A program made the translations under genes and the position numbers. 64,000 nucleotides of DNA from Umbilicaria muhlenbergii (Eukaryota; Ascomycota; Lecanoromycetes; Umbilicariales; Umbilicariaceae), in contig KK106981.1 of assembly GCA_000611775.1 (NCBI GenBank), positions 5,697,750 to 5,761,749 on the forward strand, in the 5' to 3' direction. The notes below the pieces were generated by a model. That model saw only the letters and a program-made list of their open reading frames with translations. It was not told the DNA's origin and made no database searches. Below are positions 47,140 through 59,286 of the stretch, in pieces. The first letter of the stretch is position 1. Every line of letters begins with the position of its first letter.

Positions 47140-49026
47140 TCAAGTCCACCCCAGATTCTCGAGGATGCCTTTAGCCTCATTCGCATTCATCCCACTGACA
47201 CCCAAAGCCCGTACTTGAGTTCCCCTCCTCAACCGCTGCAAGCCCACCGCAACTTTCCACCCTTCTTCTTCCTGGAGCACGAAGACATATCGCTTGCCCT
47301 CCTGGTCCCTAATACTTGCCCGCAGGACATGGAGGCATTTGTGTTCACCGCTCTGTAAGGAGGCACTGGGGTTAGGTCTGTGTTTGGAAGCGGAAGCAGA
47401 AGTATAGCAAGCACCCTTGCAAGTATGCAACAAATCGTCAAGAAAAGATTGGGTCTCTTCAATCGTTGGCAATCTGGCCGCGGCCGCGGCCTTTGGGCCA
47501 CCAAAAATTCCATAACGTCCGGGAGCAGGATTGCGGGATGCAGGGGTGGAGCCAGAACTCGCTCCGCAGGGTAACTGGGGGCACCATACCTCGACCAATT
47601 TCATTGTCCATGCTTTGACGTCCCATTCCCTCTGGGGTACGCCTCTCACGTCGTCGTCGATGAACAGTCCTTCTGTCGTGATGCGCAGGATGAGGCCGTC
47701 GGTGACCGATCCAACTCCGGAAATCAGTTTGGCAATAGGCAATTTCGTGAATGCGTGGTTGAATGAATATACAGCTTTGAGCACGATTTTGTCGGGATCT
47801 TTGGTATGATAAGGGCCGCGGTGGGAAGGGGGTGGAGTAGTCCGTGAGGTCGACTGAGACGGCGTGTAAGAAGATTCGGAGTATATCGAGGAGGCCGAAG
47901 TCGTTTTACGACTCTGCTTGTCGTAAGGTCTAAATGAATAGGAAGCGGATGTGTCATCCTCGGTTGCTGTTCTTGCGGTTGGCTGATGATGCTTCTTAGT
48001 AGGAGACTCCGGCCTGCTCGTGTTAACGCTTGCTCTTTGTTTGGCTTCCTTTTCTCTGGCTTCCTTGTCCCTTCTTTCTCGGACTTCCTTTTCTCGAGCT
48101 TCTTTTTCTCGAACCTCCTTCTCTCGGACCTCCTTCTCTCGAGCTTCCTTTTCCCGGGCTTCCTTCTCTCGGGCCTCCTTTTCTCTGTCTTCCTTTTCCC
48201 TGAATTCTTTCTCTCTGGCTGCCTTCTCTCTTCTTTCTCGGGCTTCCCGCTCTCGAGCATCTCTTTCCCTTTGCTTCACTCTTTCTTTTTCTTCCTCCTC
48301 TCTCTTTTTTTTCAGCTCTTCTGCCCTCCTCCGTTCCTCCTCTTTTTTCCTAGTTTCCTCCCGTGCTTTCTCCCACCCGCTTTTCGCTGCGCCCGGATTG
48401 GTTGCCCCAGTGGTTCTACCAGGTCCGGTATTTGCTCTCTGCCATGTTGGTTTAGGACCGGGGGTGAAACCTGGAGTGAAACCTGGAGTAAAGCCTGGAG
48501 TGAAACCTGGAGTGAATCCGGGTGTTGGCCCGGGCATACCACCGGTCGCACCAGGCATACCCCCAGTTGCACCAGGCATGCCGCCGGTTGGGCCCGGCAT
48601 ACCACCAGTTGCACCAGGAGCTGGGCCACCTGTGGCGCTTCCATTGGCGTGTGTATGAGCACCCGACGTACCTCCGGCGCCGCCATCGGCAGGTCTGCTT
48701 TTCTCTATTTGTGTCTTGCCCCAAGCCCAGCCAGCAACACCGACGCCTATCAGCAGGATCACGACTCCCATACCACCGCTGGCCACTATCGTCGCAAACC
48801 ATTCTCGCAGGACCGGGAAAACGACAGTCCAAATAGCCACCGAGAGCAGCGTGCATGCTACTCCAGCCAAGAAGCTATTTCGGTGTGGCTGTAGTGATGG
48901 TAGGTATAGGAAACCGGAGCCGGACGAGTGTGGAGGGATGATGAAGATGTCGTAGTTGCCCGGTGGGAGACCTGATGATCTGTTGCCAGCATTGGTGCCA
49001 TGGGGGGGCGGAGGTGGAGGATCCAT
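47140..49026 (-). CDS. membrane protein with tandem repeats and long charged coiled coil
   Basis: One open frame of 628 residues. A Pro-rich start is followed by two hydrophobic segments (about residues 48-70 and 80-103; VACTLLSVAIWTVVFPVL and MGVVILLIGVGVAGWAW). Next come four GGMPG(A/P)T heptads, five PGFT tetrads, a charged Arg/Glu/Lys coil of about 130 residues with repeats of REKEA/REKEV type, a Ser/Thr-rich linker, and a globular C-terminal part (about 430-628; DKIVLKAVYSFNHAFTKLP, RITTEGLFIDDDV, KRYVFVLQEEEGWKVAVGL). The first Met was chosen because it precedes the Pro-rich start and the stop is clear. I do not recognise the C-terminal domain. The charged coil would face one side of the membrane, perhaps as a scaffold. 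Confidence 0.75.
   Translation of the reverse strand: MDPPPPPPHGTNAGNRSSGLPPGNYDIFIIPPHSSGSGFLYLPSLQPHRNSFLAGVACTLLSVAIWTVVFPVLREWFATIVASGGMGVVILLIGVGVAGWAWGKTQIEKSRPADGGAGGTSGAHTHANGSATGGPAPGATGGMPGPTGGMPGATGGMPGATGGMPGPTPGFTPGFTPGFTPGFTPGFTPGPKPTWQRANTGPGRTTGATNPGAAKSGWEKAREETRKKEEERRRAEELKKKREEEEKERVKQRERDAREREARERREKAAREKEFREKEDREKEAREKEAREKEAREKEVREKEVREKEAREKEVRERRDKEAREKEAKQRASVNTSRPESPTKKHHQPTARTATEDDTSASYSFRPYDKQSRKTTSASSIYSESSYTPSQSTSRTTPPPSHRGPYHTKDPDKIVLKAVYSFNHAFTKLPIAKLISGVGSVTDGLILRITTEGLFIDDDVRGVPQREWDVKAWTMKLVEVWCPQLPCGASSGSTPASRNPAPGRYGIFGGPKAAAAARLPTIEETQSFLDDLLHTCKGACYTSASASKHRPNPSASLQSGEHKCLHVLRASIRDQEGKRYVFVLQEEEGWKVAVGLQRLRRGTQVRALGVSGMNANEAKGILENLGWT
48052..48216 (-). 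repeat. 15-bp-type repeats encoding REKEA/REKEV
   Basis: About ten consecutive near-copies of a pentapeptide unit (R-E-K-E-A/V/D) encode the core of the coiled coil; purine-rich on the coding strand. Confidence 0.8.
48465..48616 (-). repeat. 12-bp (PGFT) and 21-bp (GGMPGAT) tandem repeats
   Basis: Five 12-nt units (coding PGFT; about 48465-48530) directly adjoin four 21-nt units (coding GGMPG[A/P]T; about 48531-48616). Both keep the reading frame. Confidence 0.85.
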
Positions 49027-50990
49027 GTGTTATGCAATGAAATTGTCGCTGCACCTGGATGATCCAATCCTTAGCGAACGCCCTGAAGATATTCAAGGTC
49101 AGCGTCGGGTGGAGTTTGTTTGCTATAACGGTCGGGGACGTCGGTGCCGCAGAGATAATTTCTTTGACCGGTGCTTCATGGTCTCGCAGTTGTCGCACGT
49201 AATTGCACCGGCGACAAAGGCTTTCGTAACTGCTCCTAAACACTATGCATTGATTGATTGTCAGACGGTGTCGAGAGAGGCGGCTAGCAACCGGATTGAC
49301 TGCGAGTGAATGAGGTGCAAATAGCTTTGGTCAGCGTGAGCTGGACCGTGAAGCTGTTGTTATGATGCAAAAAACGGCCGAGGCCCGTGCGCCACTTGGG
49401 TTCTTCCCTGTAGCTTCCCCCTGGACACTCGGTCGCTGCCGTCTCCCGCTGTCCCCAGGCCTGAAGAGGCATACACAGGGCTGCAGCTGGAGAAAGTCTG
49501 GTAGGTTTGGTCCCGCGACACACGACAGAGGTGGAGATATAGAAGCCTGCTCTAGAAAGCTAGAAAGACGTTGTGTATACAGCTCCGGCCTGGAGACTGG
49601 GGGAACTCTAAAATAAAGACCGCAACCGCCTCCTACGGTTCCACTGTTTGGTGCTGCAACAGAAACCGGATCTGGACGCGAACGCCGCCAATGACACTAC
49701 AGACTACACATACCACAGGTGCCATAGGTGCGAAGATGTGGAGAAATCAACCATTCGGCATGTCCACGGGGCTCCTCAGGCATGGATTTGGGGCGAATCG
49801 CTACCTTGCTGTGACGGCGGTTGCAGGACTAAAATGCTTTGACACACCCAGACCAGGCCATGCACTGACGGAGCAATTGGTGCGACCAGTCACAACTACT
49901 GATTTTGATTTGGTGTGAAATCTACCACTCGATATCTCATGAAGCCAGAGCGCGGTACGGAGGCACGAGCACACGAGCTGGCATTGCAGCATTGACTGAC
50001 ACCGGGCGATGAACGCGTTCCGGGCCAGGGGAGAAAGACGTGTTCCCGCTGTTGACATCAACACCCATTGCTGGGGCAGCTTCTCGATCTAAGCTCATCA
50101 GGGGAAGGCGTCCGGAACTTGGGCCTCAGGCGCACCGTCAGCATAAGTGGCAGTTCGCCAACGGGAAAACCCCCCGATACCTTGACGGCGATGCAAGCTT
50201 CGAGCTGCGCAGACGCGAGCAAAGGTCACCGGGCTTTCTCACCTGCAGTCGTGGTTTACTAATTGAGAAGCTGCCTTTTCGTTGTCGACTTGCCGCTGAG
50301 GATCCCCTCCAGAAGTTCCCAGTCCGAAGACTGCCACTTGTTTCGACGGTACGCCTGGCCTGGCACTCCTGGGAAGTGAGGAGCTTGGGCACCATGGCGT
50401 GGGGGCTGATATGGGCCGACCTGCTCGTACCTTACCTTAAGCAATCATCGGCGCGTCTGGCAGAACCGGCATCCATCCCGAACGTACCGGCTTCAAATCC
50501 CTGGCCTACCGTCAGAATTCTATGGCAGCTCTTACTCAGCAGCCAAATTCGGGTCTTGAAGAGCATCAAGCGCGCCAATGCTAGAGCACTGACATGGGGC
50601 ACGCCTTAGGTCCGCTGCTGAGGCGTCCCTTCAGCGTCTCGTGCTCAGAACTGTCACTTATTGTGCGCCAGGATAGTGAGATCGGTCATGAGAAGCAGCT
50701 CGTATTTGCTCCACATATGTCCTACTAAGCCAAAGGCCCTGGCAAGTAGGAACTTCCAGCAGCGTTCTTCGTTTTCCAATGCAGTCCTGCGCCCTTGGCT
50801 TCCTCCTGGGTTTTCCTCGGATAGATGTGCACAAGACGGAACAGTCATTCGAGACCTCCGGGTCGAGCAGACGTATATTATACAGCCAAGGCTGCGAACA
50901 ACGTCGAGAATACGATAGGGTATATATACACACAAATTACGGAATAGCGAACAAGCAAACGACTCCTCCGTCTGTAATCAACCCCCCTCT
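49027..50990. other. intergenic region
   Basis: About 2 kb. The open frame 50040-50609 (+, 189 codons) and others lack recognisable features and splice support. It contains the coiled-coil protein promoter. Confidence 0.4.
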
Positions 50991-52062
50991 TCACAAATGA
51001 TGTCCCCTCTCCACCCTCACACACCCCTTACTATCATCCAGTCCCTTAAAAAAATCATCGTCCAACTCCTTATACCACGTACACGCATACTTGAAATTAT
51101 AATTATTCTGCACATTCCCCGAAAAATCCCGCACCCACGTCCTCTGCGTCCGCTTCAGCTCCTCCCCCAGCGTCGAGTTGTGGCAGAAGTGGCAATTCAG
51201 CGCCAGCGAACTATTCCCTACTTTCTCTGCCGCCTCGTCCCGCTCGACGTACATGGCTTCGCAGCGCGGGTCCGGGCCCGTTTGGATCTCGTGCCGGTGC
51301 CCGGATTTCGCGTGTTCGTGGCGGATGGGCCAGTGGTAGCCGGCGTCGCAGAGGGAGAGGAAGTGCTCGACAGGGGGGAGCTGGACTTGGTCAGCGACGT
51401 GCTGGCAGCGGGCGCCGAGGTGCTTCTTTGCTTTCGGGTGGTTCTGCGTCCGGTGTTAGATGCGGTATCAGGGTAAACTTGGTTCGGCGCTCTGGTCCAC
51501 TCACCCTGATCATACGGCTGCACTGGTTTGTATTGTTGACGGCCACCATGGCGTGGTAGATTTGCCGGGCCAGCGGGTCGTTCTTGACCCTGGTGCGGAT
51601 GTGGTCGCAGGTTGGCAGGTTGGTGCAGCCTTCGTGTGCGCCTCCACAGTGCGTGTCCTCTTCCCACCCGAGCATTTCTTGTGCATAGACTTGCAGTTCC
51701 GGTTCTCCGTGAGGCCGGTTTTCGGGGTTCCGGTTGAAGTTCTTGCTCCACTCCCAGAACGTGGGACCCGCGCTCCAAGCATTCTCGTCCGGAGCCGCGT
51801 CCCAGAACTCATCATTGCACGAAAGCAGTTCGGTCTCAGTCTTTGTGGATGGCGTAGAGTCTCGGTGGGTAAGACCCGTTGGTGACGGAGACGAGCCCAC
51901 CACTGTTAGAGTCATTGGGTGGCCCTTGATGACCATCGTAGTCACAGTAAGACCGCCGCCCGGCTTACCGTTAGCTAAGGTATCGCCTGCCTTTTGAGCG
52001 GGGCTGGCATGTGCATGAATAGCCAACCAGGAAAAGATGGCTGACCACTGAAGCCAGTACAT
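50991..52062 (-). CDS. secreted Cys-containing protein of unknown function
   Basis: Exons 52062-51505 and 51443-50991, joined in phase 0, give 336 residues. A signal peptide is clear (WLQWSAIFSWLAIHAHASPA) and no later membrane segment follows, so the protein should be secreted. The mature part has paired Cys motifs (DTHCGGAHEGCTNLPTCDH, NTNQCSRMIR, ARCQH, NCHFC) and aromatic blocks (FWEWSKNFNRNPENRP, NVQNNYNFKYACTWYKEL). The spaced Cys and the ALNCHFCHN motif suggest disulphides or a metal site. I do not recognise the family; it may be an uncharacterised extracellular enzyme or an effector-like protein. The junction MIR|NHPKAKKHLG uses GTGAGT and CGCAG. Confidence 0.78.
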
Positions 52063-53382
52063 GGCTCTGTTGATGATATAGACAACTTGGGGTAAAAAAA
52101 GGCAGCAAGAATGAAATACAAGCAGTAGAGATAGATCTAGAGGATATCAACTTGAGTGATATAGAGGGAGGTCCATGCTAGAAAAAGGCAACAATCAATG
52201 TACTGTCGGAGCTGCTTTTATATAGTGAAGCGAAAGGTGATCCGGTCAAAAACAGAATCAGAATGCCAGTGGTTCAGGCAACTCACCACAGACCCTGCAG
52301 AAAGCCTGAGCGTCTTCTCCGTTGGTCTTAGTAGACAGGAGTTACCATAAGAAAATGCCGCAGTGGATCCTCCCGTATGGCTTGACCAAGGACGAATATC
52401 CCTAGACGCTGTTCTCTCCCACCTACCTAAGCATAGCCAAGGAAACGAACAAATATACGACAACATGTACCACCAACCCCCTAAAGAACAAGAACCATCC
52501 AGCAGGCAGACCGCAGCCGATCCTCCTCCACCTGGCATCCCACCGCAAAACGAACACCTAGAAACTATCCACAGCGCACCCGTTTGACCTACCGACGCCC
52601 GCGAACGAGGAAAGTGGTAGCAGGCAACAAAGACACCTCCACAGCATCCTACTACGACGTAGAGGTAGAGAATAAGCACAGCGTGGCGATGTCTTCGCAG
52701 TGGATCCGAGCAGCGGGGCTCCACTACTTTGTATCGTAGGGGTGAGAAGGAAGCACCGGAGAGAAAGCTTCAACGCCCCCACCCCGCAACGGCCCGGCTA
52801 AAAGTGGAGCCAAACACCGCGCTGCAGGCTAGGTCTGCCCGCTCAATAAAAAAAGGAGGATTAAGAAAGGAACCACTTGCAAGAACGAAAAGAAAAGTCC
52901 ATAATATCTTCTCGGATGAATGGACGGTTTAGAAGCGTTCTCACCTGTGGAGTAACCACAGCTTCTTCCACGCCTAGAAATGCCCTTTACAAATACTTTC
53001 CTTTCGTTACCGCCTACAACATCCAAACCCTACAATCTCACAGATCTAATCAACGAACACGCGTGCAGTAGAACACCCCATGGCCACGAAGATCAATCAA
53101 CTCCACCCGAGCTCTGTCGATTCCTAAAACCTGTCACCAACGCCACGTAACTAGAAAATACCTAAGAGTATCTGCAAGTATCACCCCAACCGCAGCGAAG
53201 ATCCTCACGAGATGCTTGCCCTTCATAGCTTCACCTCAGATCCCCAGCCGCAGATCCCGAGCCTCAGATCCCCCATCCACCGTTCGAACCCAGCCGGGCG
53301 TGACCAATTCCATTCCATTCCACTCAAAAGTTTGATCCCTTCCGTAGACCATAGAAGCTCCACTACGTCCTCCCCTGCAAAC
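52063..53382. other. intergenic region
   Basis: About 1.3 kb upstream of the secreted protein gene and downstream of the GTPase gene. Nothing gene-like was seen. Confidence 0.45.
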
Positions 53383-56300
53383 TCATCCTTCTGCAACTTC
53401 TTCCCCAGATTTGCAAGACGGGTACTCAACGCCAGCGTCATCTAAGCCATTGTCCGCGAGAGTAGAATCTAGTAGAACACCTAGCCCGATGCCGCGACTC
53501 TCATTCTGCAGCTGCTGGTTGGCGAGATCGGAGCTGGGAGGGAGGTCTTGATGGTCGCGACTGCCGCTGTCATTGTGGATGTCGGAGGCATCGGTGCTGA
53601 TGTTTGGTGCGGGTTCTGCAGCCAGCGAGGGTGGGTTTGGCAGCGTGGTGATAGGGTCTGCTGATGTTGGATCTTCGGGCAGAGAGGGTTGAGCTTTGGA
53701 TCCTTCTGCGATGGTGGTGTCGGGGATGTCTGTGGGGTTAGCGCCCTCGTTCGCCGCTTCAATTGCAGGAAGATCGTCATCGGAGGTAGTAGTGGGAGCG
53801 GCGTGTTCAATAGCTGGGAGGTCCTCTATGATCACGTCCTGAGTGTCGTGAGATTCTTTGTGTTGTTGCGGACTTAAGATGTCAACTTCAGGCGGTCCTC
53901 GAAGCCCTAACGCGTCATCGTCATGGTTCTCATCTTCTCTCTCAGGCTTTGTCACGTCCTGAGTATTGTGAGATTCTTCGTGTTGTTCCAGACTTGAGAT
54001 GTCAAATCCAGGGGTTTCTTCAAGCCCCAACGGATCATTGTTCTCATCTTTCTCGGGCTTGATCTTGACATCCTGCTCGACTTGCATACCGGTGTCCTCC
54101 TCCTGTTGCTTGATATCATCCTCTGGTACATCATCACCCTCCGGTACATCTTCCCCACAGTCTTCCTGGTCCTCCTCGTCTTCAATACCCACTATCTTCT
54201 TGAAAACCTTTTCACAGCCACTGATGACCTCCATAACCTCCTGTCTCATCGTGCGTTGCCACTTTGGCATGAATTCACCTGAAGGCGCATCCGTACCACC
54301 TAAAACGGCAAGGTAGTCCCTTCTTATCTGCATGAAGACTTCGTCGGCTTTATTCAACATGGTCTCCTCGACTGATCGAACCAAGGCCGTAAGGCGCTCC
54401 TTGACCTCTTCTGTGCTTCGCTCGAACATGGTGTGACGCTCCTCCTCGACGTGTGTGTTCATATGTCCTTTCATACGCATGAAACTCCCACTGCCTGTAA
54501 GTTGTCAGTCTCTTTCGACAGGGGATCTCTCGCTACCCGTACCGCTTTCTTCGGTACAAAGAGTGTAAGCTTCGGCCATTGCTCGCTCGATGACTGGTGT
54601 AAACTCGCGGTTGACCTCTTTCTGCTGAGCATTGATAGTCTCCCGCATGGTGTTGGAAAGATCCTTGAAGATATCTTCATAGACCCGAACCTGTTGTTGC
54701 AGCATATGCAGTCCGGCTAGCCCAGCCCCTACCTTGCGAGCCCGCGTATCAACATCACGGTGAAAGTCTCTCAAGATGCTTCCGACATTCTTCGAGAAGC
54801 TTGTCATAACCGCAGGGGACCGGCGAGAGAAGGTCTTGTCCCAGCCAGAAGCTAGAACTTTCATCATTGGATCGGCACTATAGGCAATCAGTCCCTAGCG
54901 CAATATACAGAAATGGATGGGTTCCGCACAGCTGAACGTTCCATTCCTAGAAAGCAGTAATTAGCTTTGGGTGTACGGAGCCAAAACATGACAAGGGGTT
55001 CTCACATGTGGTCCTTGAGCATTTGAATAAATGCCGTTGCGTCGACATATGGCTTTATAGGTCGACCAGCATAGTCCACCTGCTTCACGGTTTTCGCGAT
55101 TGACGGGCGACCCCCATTTAGCCGCGGTCTTGCCTGCTTCGTTCGTGGCATTGGTGACAGCGGTATCTGCACTACCCGTCAGCACACGGCGTTGCTCGGT
55201 GCGGATGTGAACGTATTACCGTATTTGGCGTAAATATTATCTCCGAACTCTTCTTTGAGCTCTTTGCATGCAGTCTGGACAACCTTTTCAAGTCCCTATA
55301 TGTTCCGGGGTCAGCTCGATATGCTGTTCATACGCATTCAGCGCTCTTTTCGTCTTTCACAAGGGATTCGCAAGACAATAGACGCGCTATACGATTGATT
55401 GCAGTCCTGGAAGACCAGGTGAGGGCACAATCCGCAGCATAACAGAGGAAGAGACATTCAATAATCCTAAGAGTGCAAAATGTAGAGCATCTGCACACTT
55501 GATCGCATGAGAAGCTCTTCCTGCCGTCGAGATAGCAAGGGGCCCCCGAAGAAAAGGACTGCCAATTGAATTGATAGCGCGAGTAGCAGTTCTGCAACGA
55601 TCAATGCTTTATGCGGCGCTCAAATAAATTTGAAGGATGTCCTACAGTGGTTTTGGGTTGCCCAGACTTACACTCTCGAGCTTCTTTAGACTCCCCTGTA
55701 GAAACCTTGCCTCCTTTGCCTTTTGATTCGCCGTCAAATGTACTCCTGTGCCATCGCTCGAAGCCCACATAGTTAGAGAATTCAACAATTGACTGAAGTT
55801 ATTTAGAAATCGCTTGCAATTCGCGACACGCCCAGCTTCCGTAAGCTTCTTACAGTGTTCTTGCAATTGCGGAATCTCAGTTTCCTTGAGGCTCTTGAAA
55901 CCAGGCACAGACGGATCCTTCTGTAGGCGGCCTTGCAGCTTTTGATAGCCACGTGACGAAACACAGAATACCGGAAGCGAGCGCGCGACTTCCTCGTAGT
56001 CACGTGTCTCAACATCTGGGTTGAAGTTTTCTTCATCTTCTTCCGCAGCAAGCTCTTGATCGAGCTCCTTGATGCCAGCAGCGAAGTCTTGCTGTATAGC
56101 TCCCTTGGAGTATGCGTTCCTACCAGAGATGCAAAGTGCGGCCATCTGAGCTTCAATGTCCTTCTCAGCTTTAGAGGCTTCTTCAATTTCTGCCCTCACA
56201 GCAGTCATCCTCTCCTCGATCTCAGTGCGCTGTCTACGGGCGTCCTTTTTTGTGTTGCGCAGTTCCGTAATCTTGGAGGCTATTTCTTCCTCGTTCAGGG

Positions 56301-59286
56301 GATCGCCTTGTTGGTACGAGGCCTCATCGTCTTGCTCATCCTCAGTAGTAGACTCATCCTCTTCGTAACTGCTGTGGTTCTCATCTCCGGAAGATTCATC
56401 ACTAGATCGGCGTTGCTTCTTGCGCTGCTTGGTCGACTCTTTGGCGGTTTTGCGTTTCTTGTTGAGTTTCGGGCGAGGAGCAAAAACAGTCTTGCCGGCT
56501 TCCAGATCATCCCTAAGAAGCTCCCAGGTCTCTAGCTGCTCGTCAATCTCTGCCATAACTTCACCATAGATAGTCTTTGAGTCCTTCAATTCTTTCAGGT
56601 CCTCGTTTAGACGTCGCTGATCTTTTGCATAGCGAGCCATCTCCTCCCAGGATGATTCCATCTCCTCATCAAGTCCAAGCGAGTCTTGAGCTTCCGTTAG
56701 GCTGATGTCGTCGGTTTTGCTGCAGATGAATGTCACACTGGAGAAACCACCGTCCATCTTGAGCTGACGCTTGAATGACTCGCCAAGTAAGGATTTCGCG
56801 GCCTTGTCATCCACAGCCCGATTGATCGGAGCAACAATCCATAGGCCAGTACATTGCTTCATATAGCCCTCTGCTACTGCGGCGCGAGCAGCGTTGGAAT
56901 CGTGGACGCCCGGCAAATCGACAATGACGGCGCCAGTGGACAAAGCTGGAGATTTGACATAGATTCTAGTACGAATGAGCATACCGAAGACAATCCAGAG
57001 GCCTCCTCGCGCATCACATACCTTACGACACGAATGAGAGGCCAGAACTCCATCTCCCGCTTCTCCTTCTTCTTATCCTTTTCTTTATCACCTGTCGACT
57101 TTTCCTTGCTATCAACAAAGTGCTGAAGCCGCTTGTAGAATCGCAACGAGTCGCTCTCTTCGATCTTCTTGCTATTCCCTAGAATGTAAGAAACCTCCTC
57201 CAATAGCTTTTCAATGCTGCTGTTCGCAATTTCTTCCTTTGTCTTCTTCGGATAGACAGCCTTGATCTTTGCGTATGCGATGCCGGCATCTGTGTCCTCA
57301 TTCGCACAATCTCTGGATACGTTACCACTGCCGTCAATGAGATCTTGAAATAGAGTCTCAAGTTCCTTCTCCCAGTCAGCAACTGTGATGAACTCGATCT
57401 CGGCTCTGTATGGACATTGTTCATGATTGTAGGAGATTTCAGTCACAACAGCAGTGCAAGCACGCATGCAGTTTGTCGGAACCAAGCGCTCTTCATCAAG
57501 CATAGCGTTAATTACGGAGGACTTGCCAGCACCGGTATTGCCAACCACGCCGACAATGGTTTTCGTCTTCGCGGCTTGCTTTTGTAGGTTATCGATTTGC
57601 TGTACCCATTGTGCAGCGTCTGCGCTTTGCGGTATCTTGTCGATAATAGGTTTCTTCATGTTCTCGAGCAATTCCACACCCCTTTCCACACCTAGCTCTA
57701 ACTGCTCTGGCGTGCATTCTGCTAGCAAGCTTTGGATTTGAAGCTGGGCCTGGGGCCGCTGTTCCGGTTCTGTGCGGGAGTCCGCCCAAACGTATGGGAT
57801 TTCGCCATTAGGGGTGCCGCGGTCAGATATGCTGGTCTCTGATTGTTGTCTGTTGGACGAGTCGGATGCAGCTTCTGACTTCTCGCGCTTGAAGGGGACA
57901 CTTGGACCTGGCACCAATGGTGCTATTGGAGTCTGTGTAACTGGTGGATGTGTCCAACTTGCTGCTGCTGCTGCCCTCATTCTTGCTGCAGTCGCCTTCG
58001 CTTCGTATACAGCACGCTCCTGGGGACGCGAGCCTAGCCAATCATCCATCAGGATGCTGTCAATCTGACCATCGCTCTTATAAGGTAAAGCCTCTCTATA
58101 TGCGTTGCGCCTCTCTGCAACATAGTACATGAAAGCAGGATCACCTGGCTTTGGTGGGGATGACTGATACGGATCCGTAGAGGCAGCTGAAAGAGCCGGT
58201 ACTGAAGGACCCACGCTTTCTAGAGAACCGTGCAAGGACGGACTCGCGCTTCCTGACTTCCCCAGGATCGAAGGACTTACGCTTCTGGCGCTGGACATTG
58301 CCCGCATCGCGCCGCGTATAAAAGGATTTCCGTTTCCCAGATTTGGCGTTGTTTGAACCGTGCCTGTACTGAGAGGAGTAGATGATCTAGGTCGTGGAGG
58401 ATGGACAGAACGCGACACAGCTGCAAGGTTCTCATCCTGTTGAGGGGTGCCTCTGGCAGAAAGAGAACGATTGCTGGTGATATCACTGGATGTCTTCTGG
58501 AGTTCAGAAGGAGCATAGAACCCAGTGTAAGGTGATCTGTATGCCTTCAACTTGGCGTCATCCGGCTGCACTGAGGGGTCCCTCGCCCTTGGAGGTTGTG
58601 TCGGAGCCGGTATTTGATGATTAGTTGGTTGAAGAGGAGCGCGAGCAACAGTCATTCGCTCGTGTACTTCTGAAGCTTTGATTGCTTCCAAGGCTACCAC
58701 CTGATCACCGTATATGTTGAGCTCAGCCATAACGGCCGAGTCCGCCGGAACTCTTGAGCCATACTTGAGCGTGATGGCTTCGTCTGGGAAGTTGCGATTT
58801 CTGTACTGCTCACGTATAGTTCTGATGGTTACTTTCTAGTTGAGCAAATCGTCAGTGTGCACAACACCAAGCAAGGATAAGAAGAGCTCACTGAATGACA
58901 CTTGATCCAAAGGTAGTCCTCCTCGACCTTGGCGCCCTCCGGCCTCTTATCTGTCTTCAAGACACCGACCCAGTACGTTGTCGACTTCGATGGCTGGTTG
59001 GGTCTGACTGCCTTCGTTCTCTCATGGAAGGAGCTATGCATGGCGATGATCTTAGCACACTGAGATCGAAGATATTGCTGCCGAGAAAGGTAGGTGCGTG
59101 TGTAAGAGCTTACATTTCCTGTTCCATTGGTAGTGATTGAGGCATGCTTGCATAGGTGACCAATGGGAGTGGATGTGAGTATTTCCTAGTAAGCGCGGAT
59201 GGAGTGTGGTAATTCGCGCCGACAGCTGTCTTAGAGATTTAAACAGTGGAGTTTACTGGGAATGATATATCGCTGAGGAATGCCAT
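53383..59286 (-). CDS. SLIP-GC/dynamin-like large GTPase
   Basis: Ten exons: 59286-59257, 59185-58892, 58835-57022, 56965-55672, 55295-55220, 55166-55006, 54946-54930, 54877-54543 and 54494-53383 cover the part I could join (nine listed; intron 4, 55671-55296, is 376 nt and may hide a small exon). They total 1,710 residues. The GTPase core has P-loop GNTGAGKSSV, PTNCMRACTAVVTEI, switch motif VDLPGVHDSNAARA, and CSKTDDI as the base-recognition motif. Long Glu/Lys coils follow, then the family block AGGLCWSTYKAICRR-NGIYSNAQGPH, PMMKVLASGWDKTFSRR and SFMRMKGHMNTHVEEERH. SLIP-GC is a nuclear GTPase in vertebrates; fungal roles are unknown. The last 300 residues are acidic with two DILSPQQ/DISSLEQ-type repeats. 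The first exon (10 codons) is tentative; ATG 59041 is the alternative start (1,652 residues). Confidence 0.85.

Noticed and set aside
50040-50609. 189-codon open frame on the plus strand
   Set aside because: Starts inside a longer open stretch, no signal peptide or motif, no conserved-looking blocks.
53278-53295. Second TTCGAACC T-loop-like motif
   Set aside because: Flanking stem bases do not pair and no cloverleaf fits upstream or downstream.
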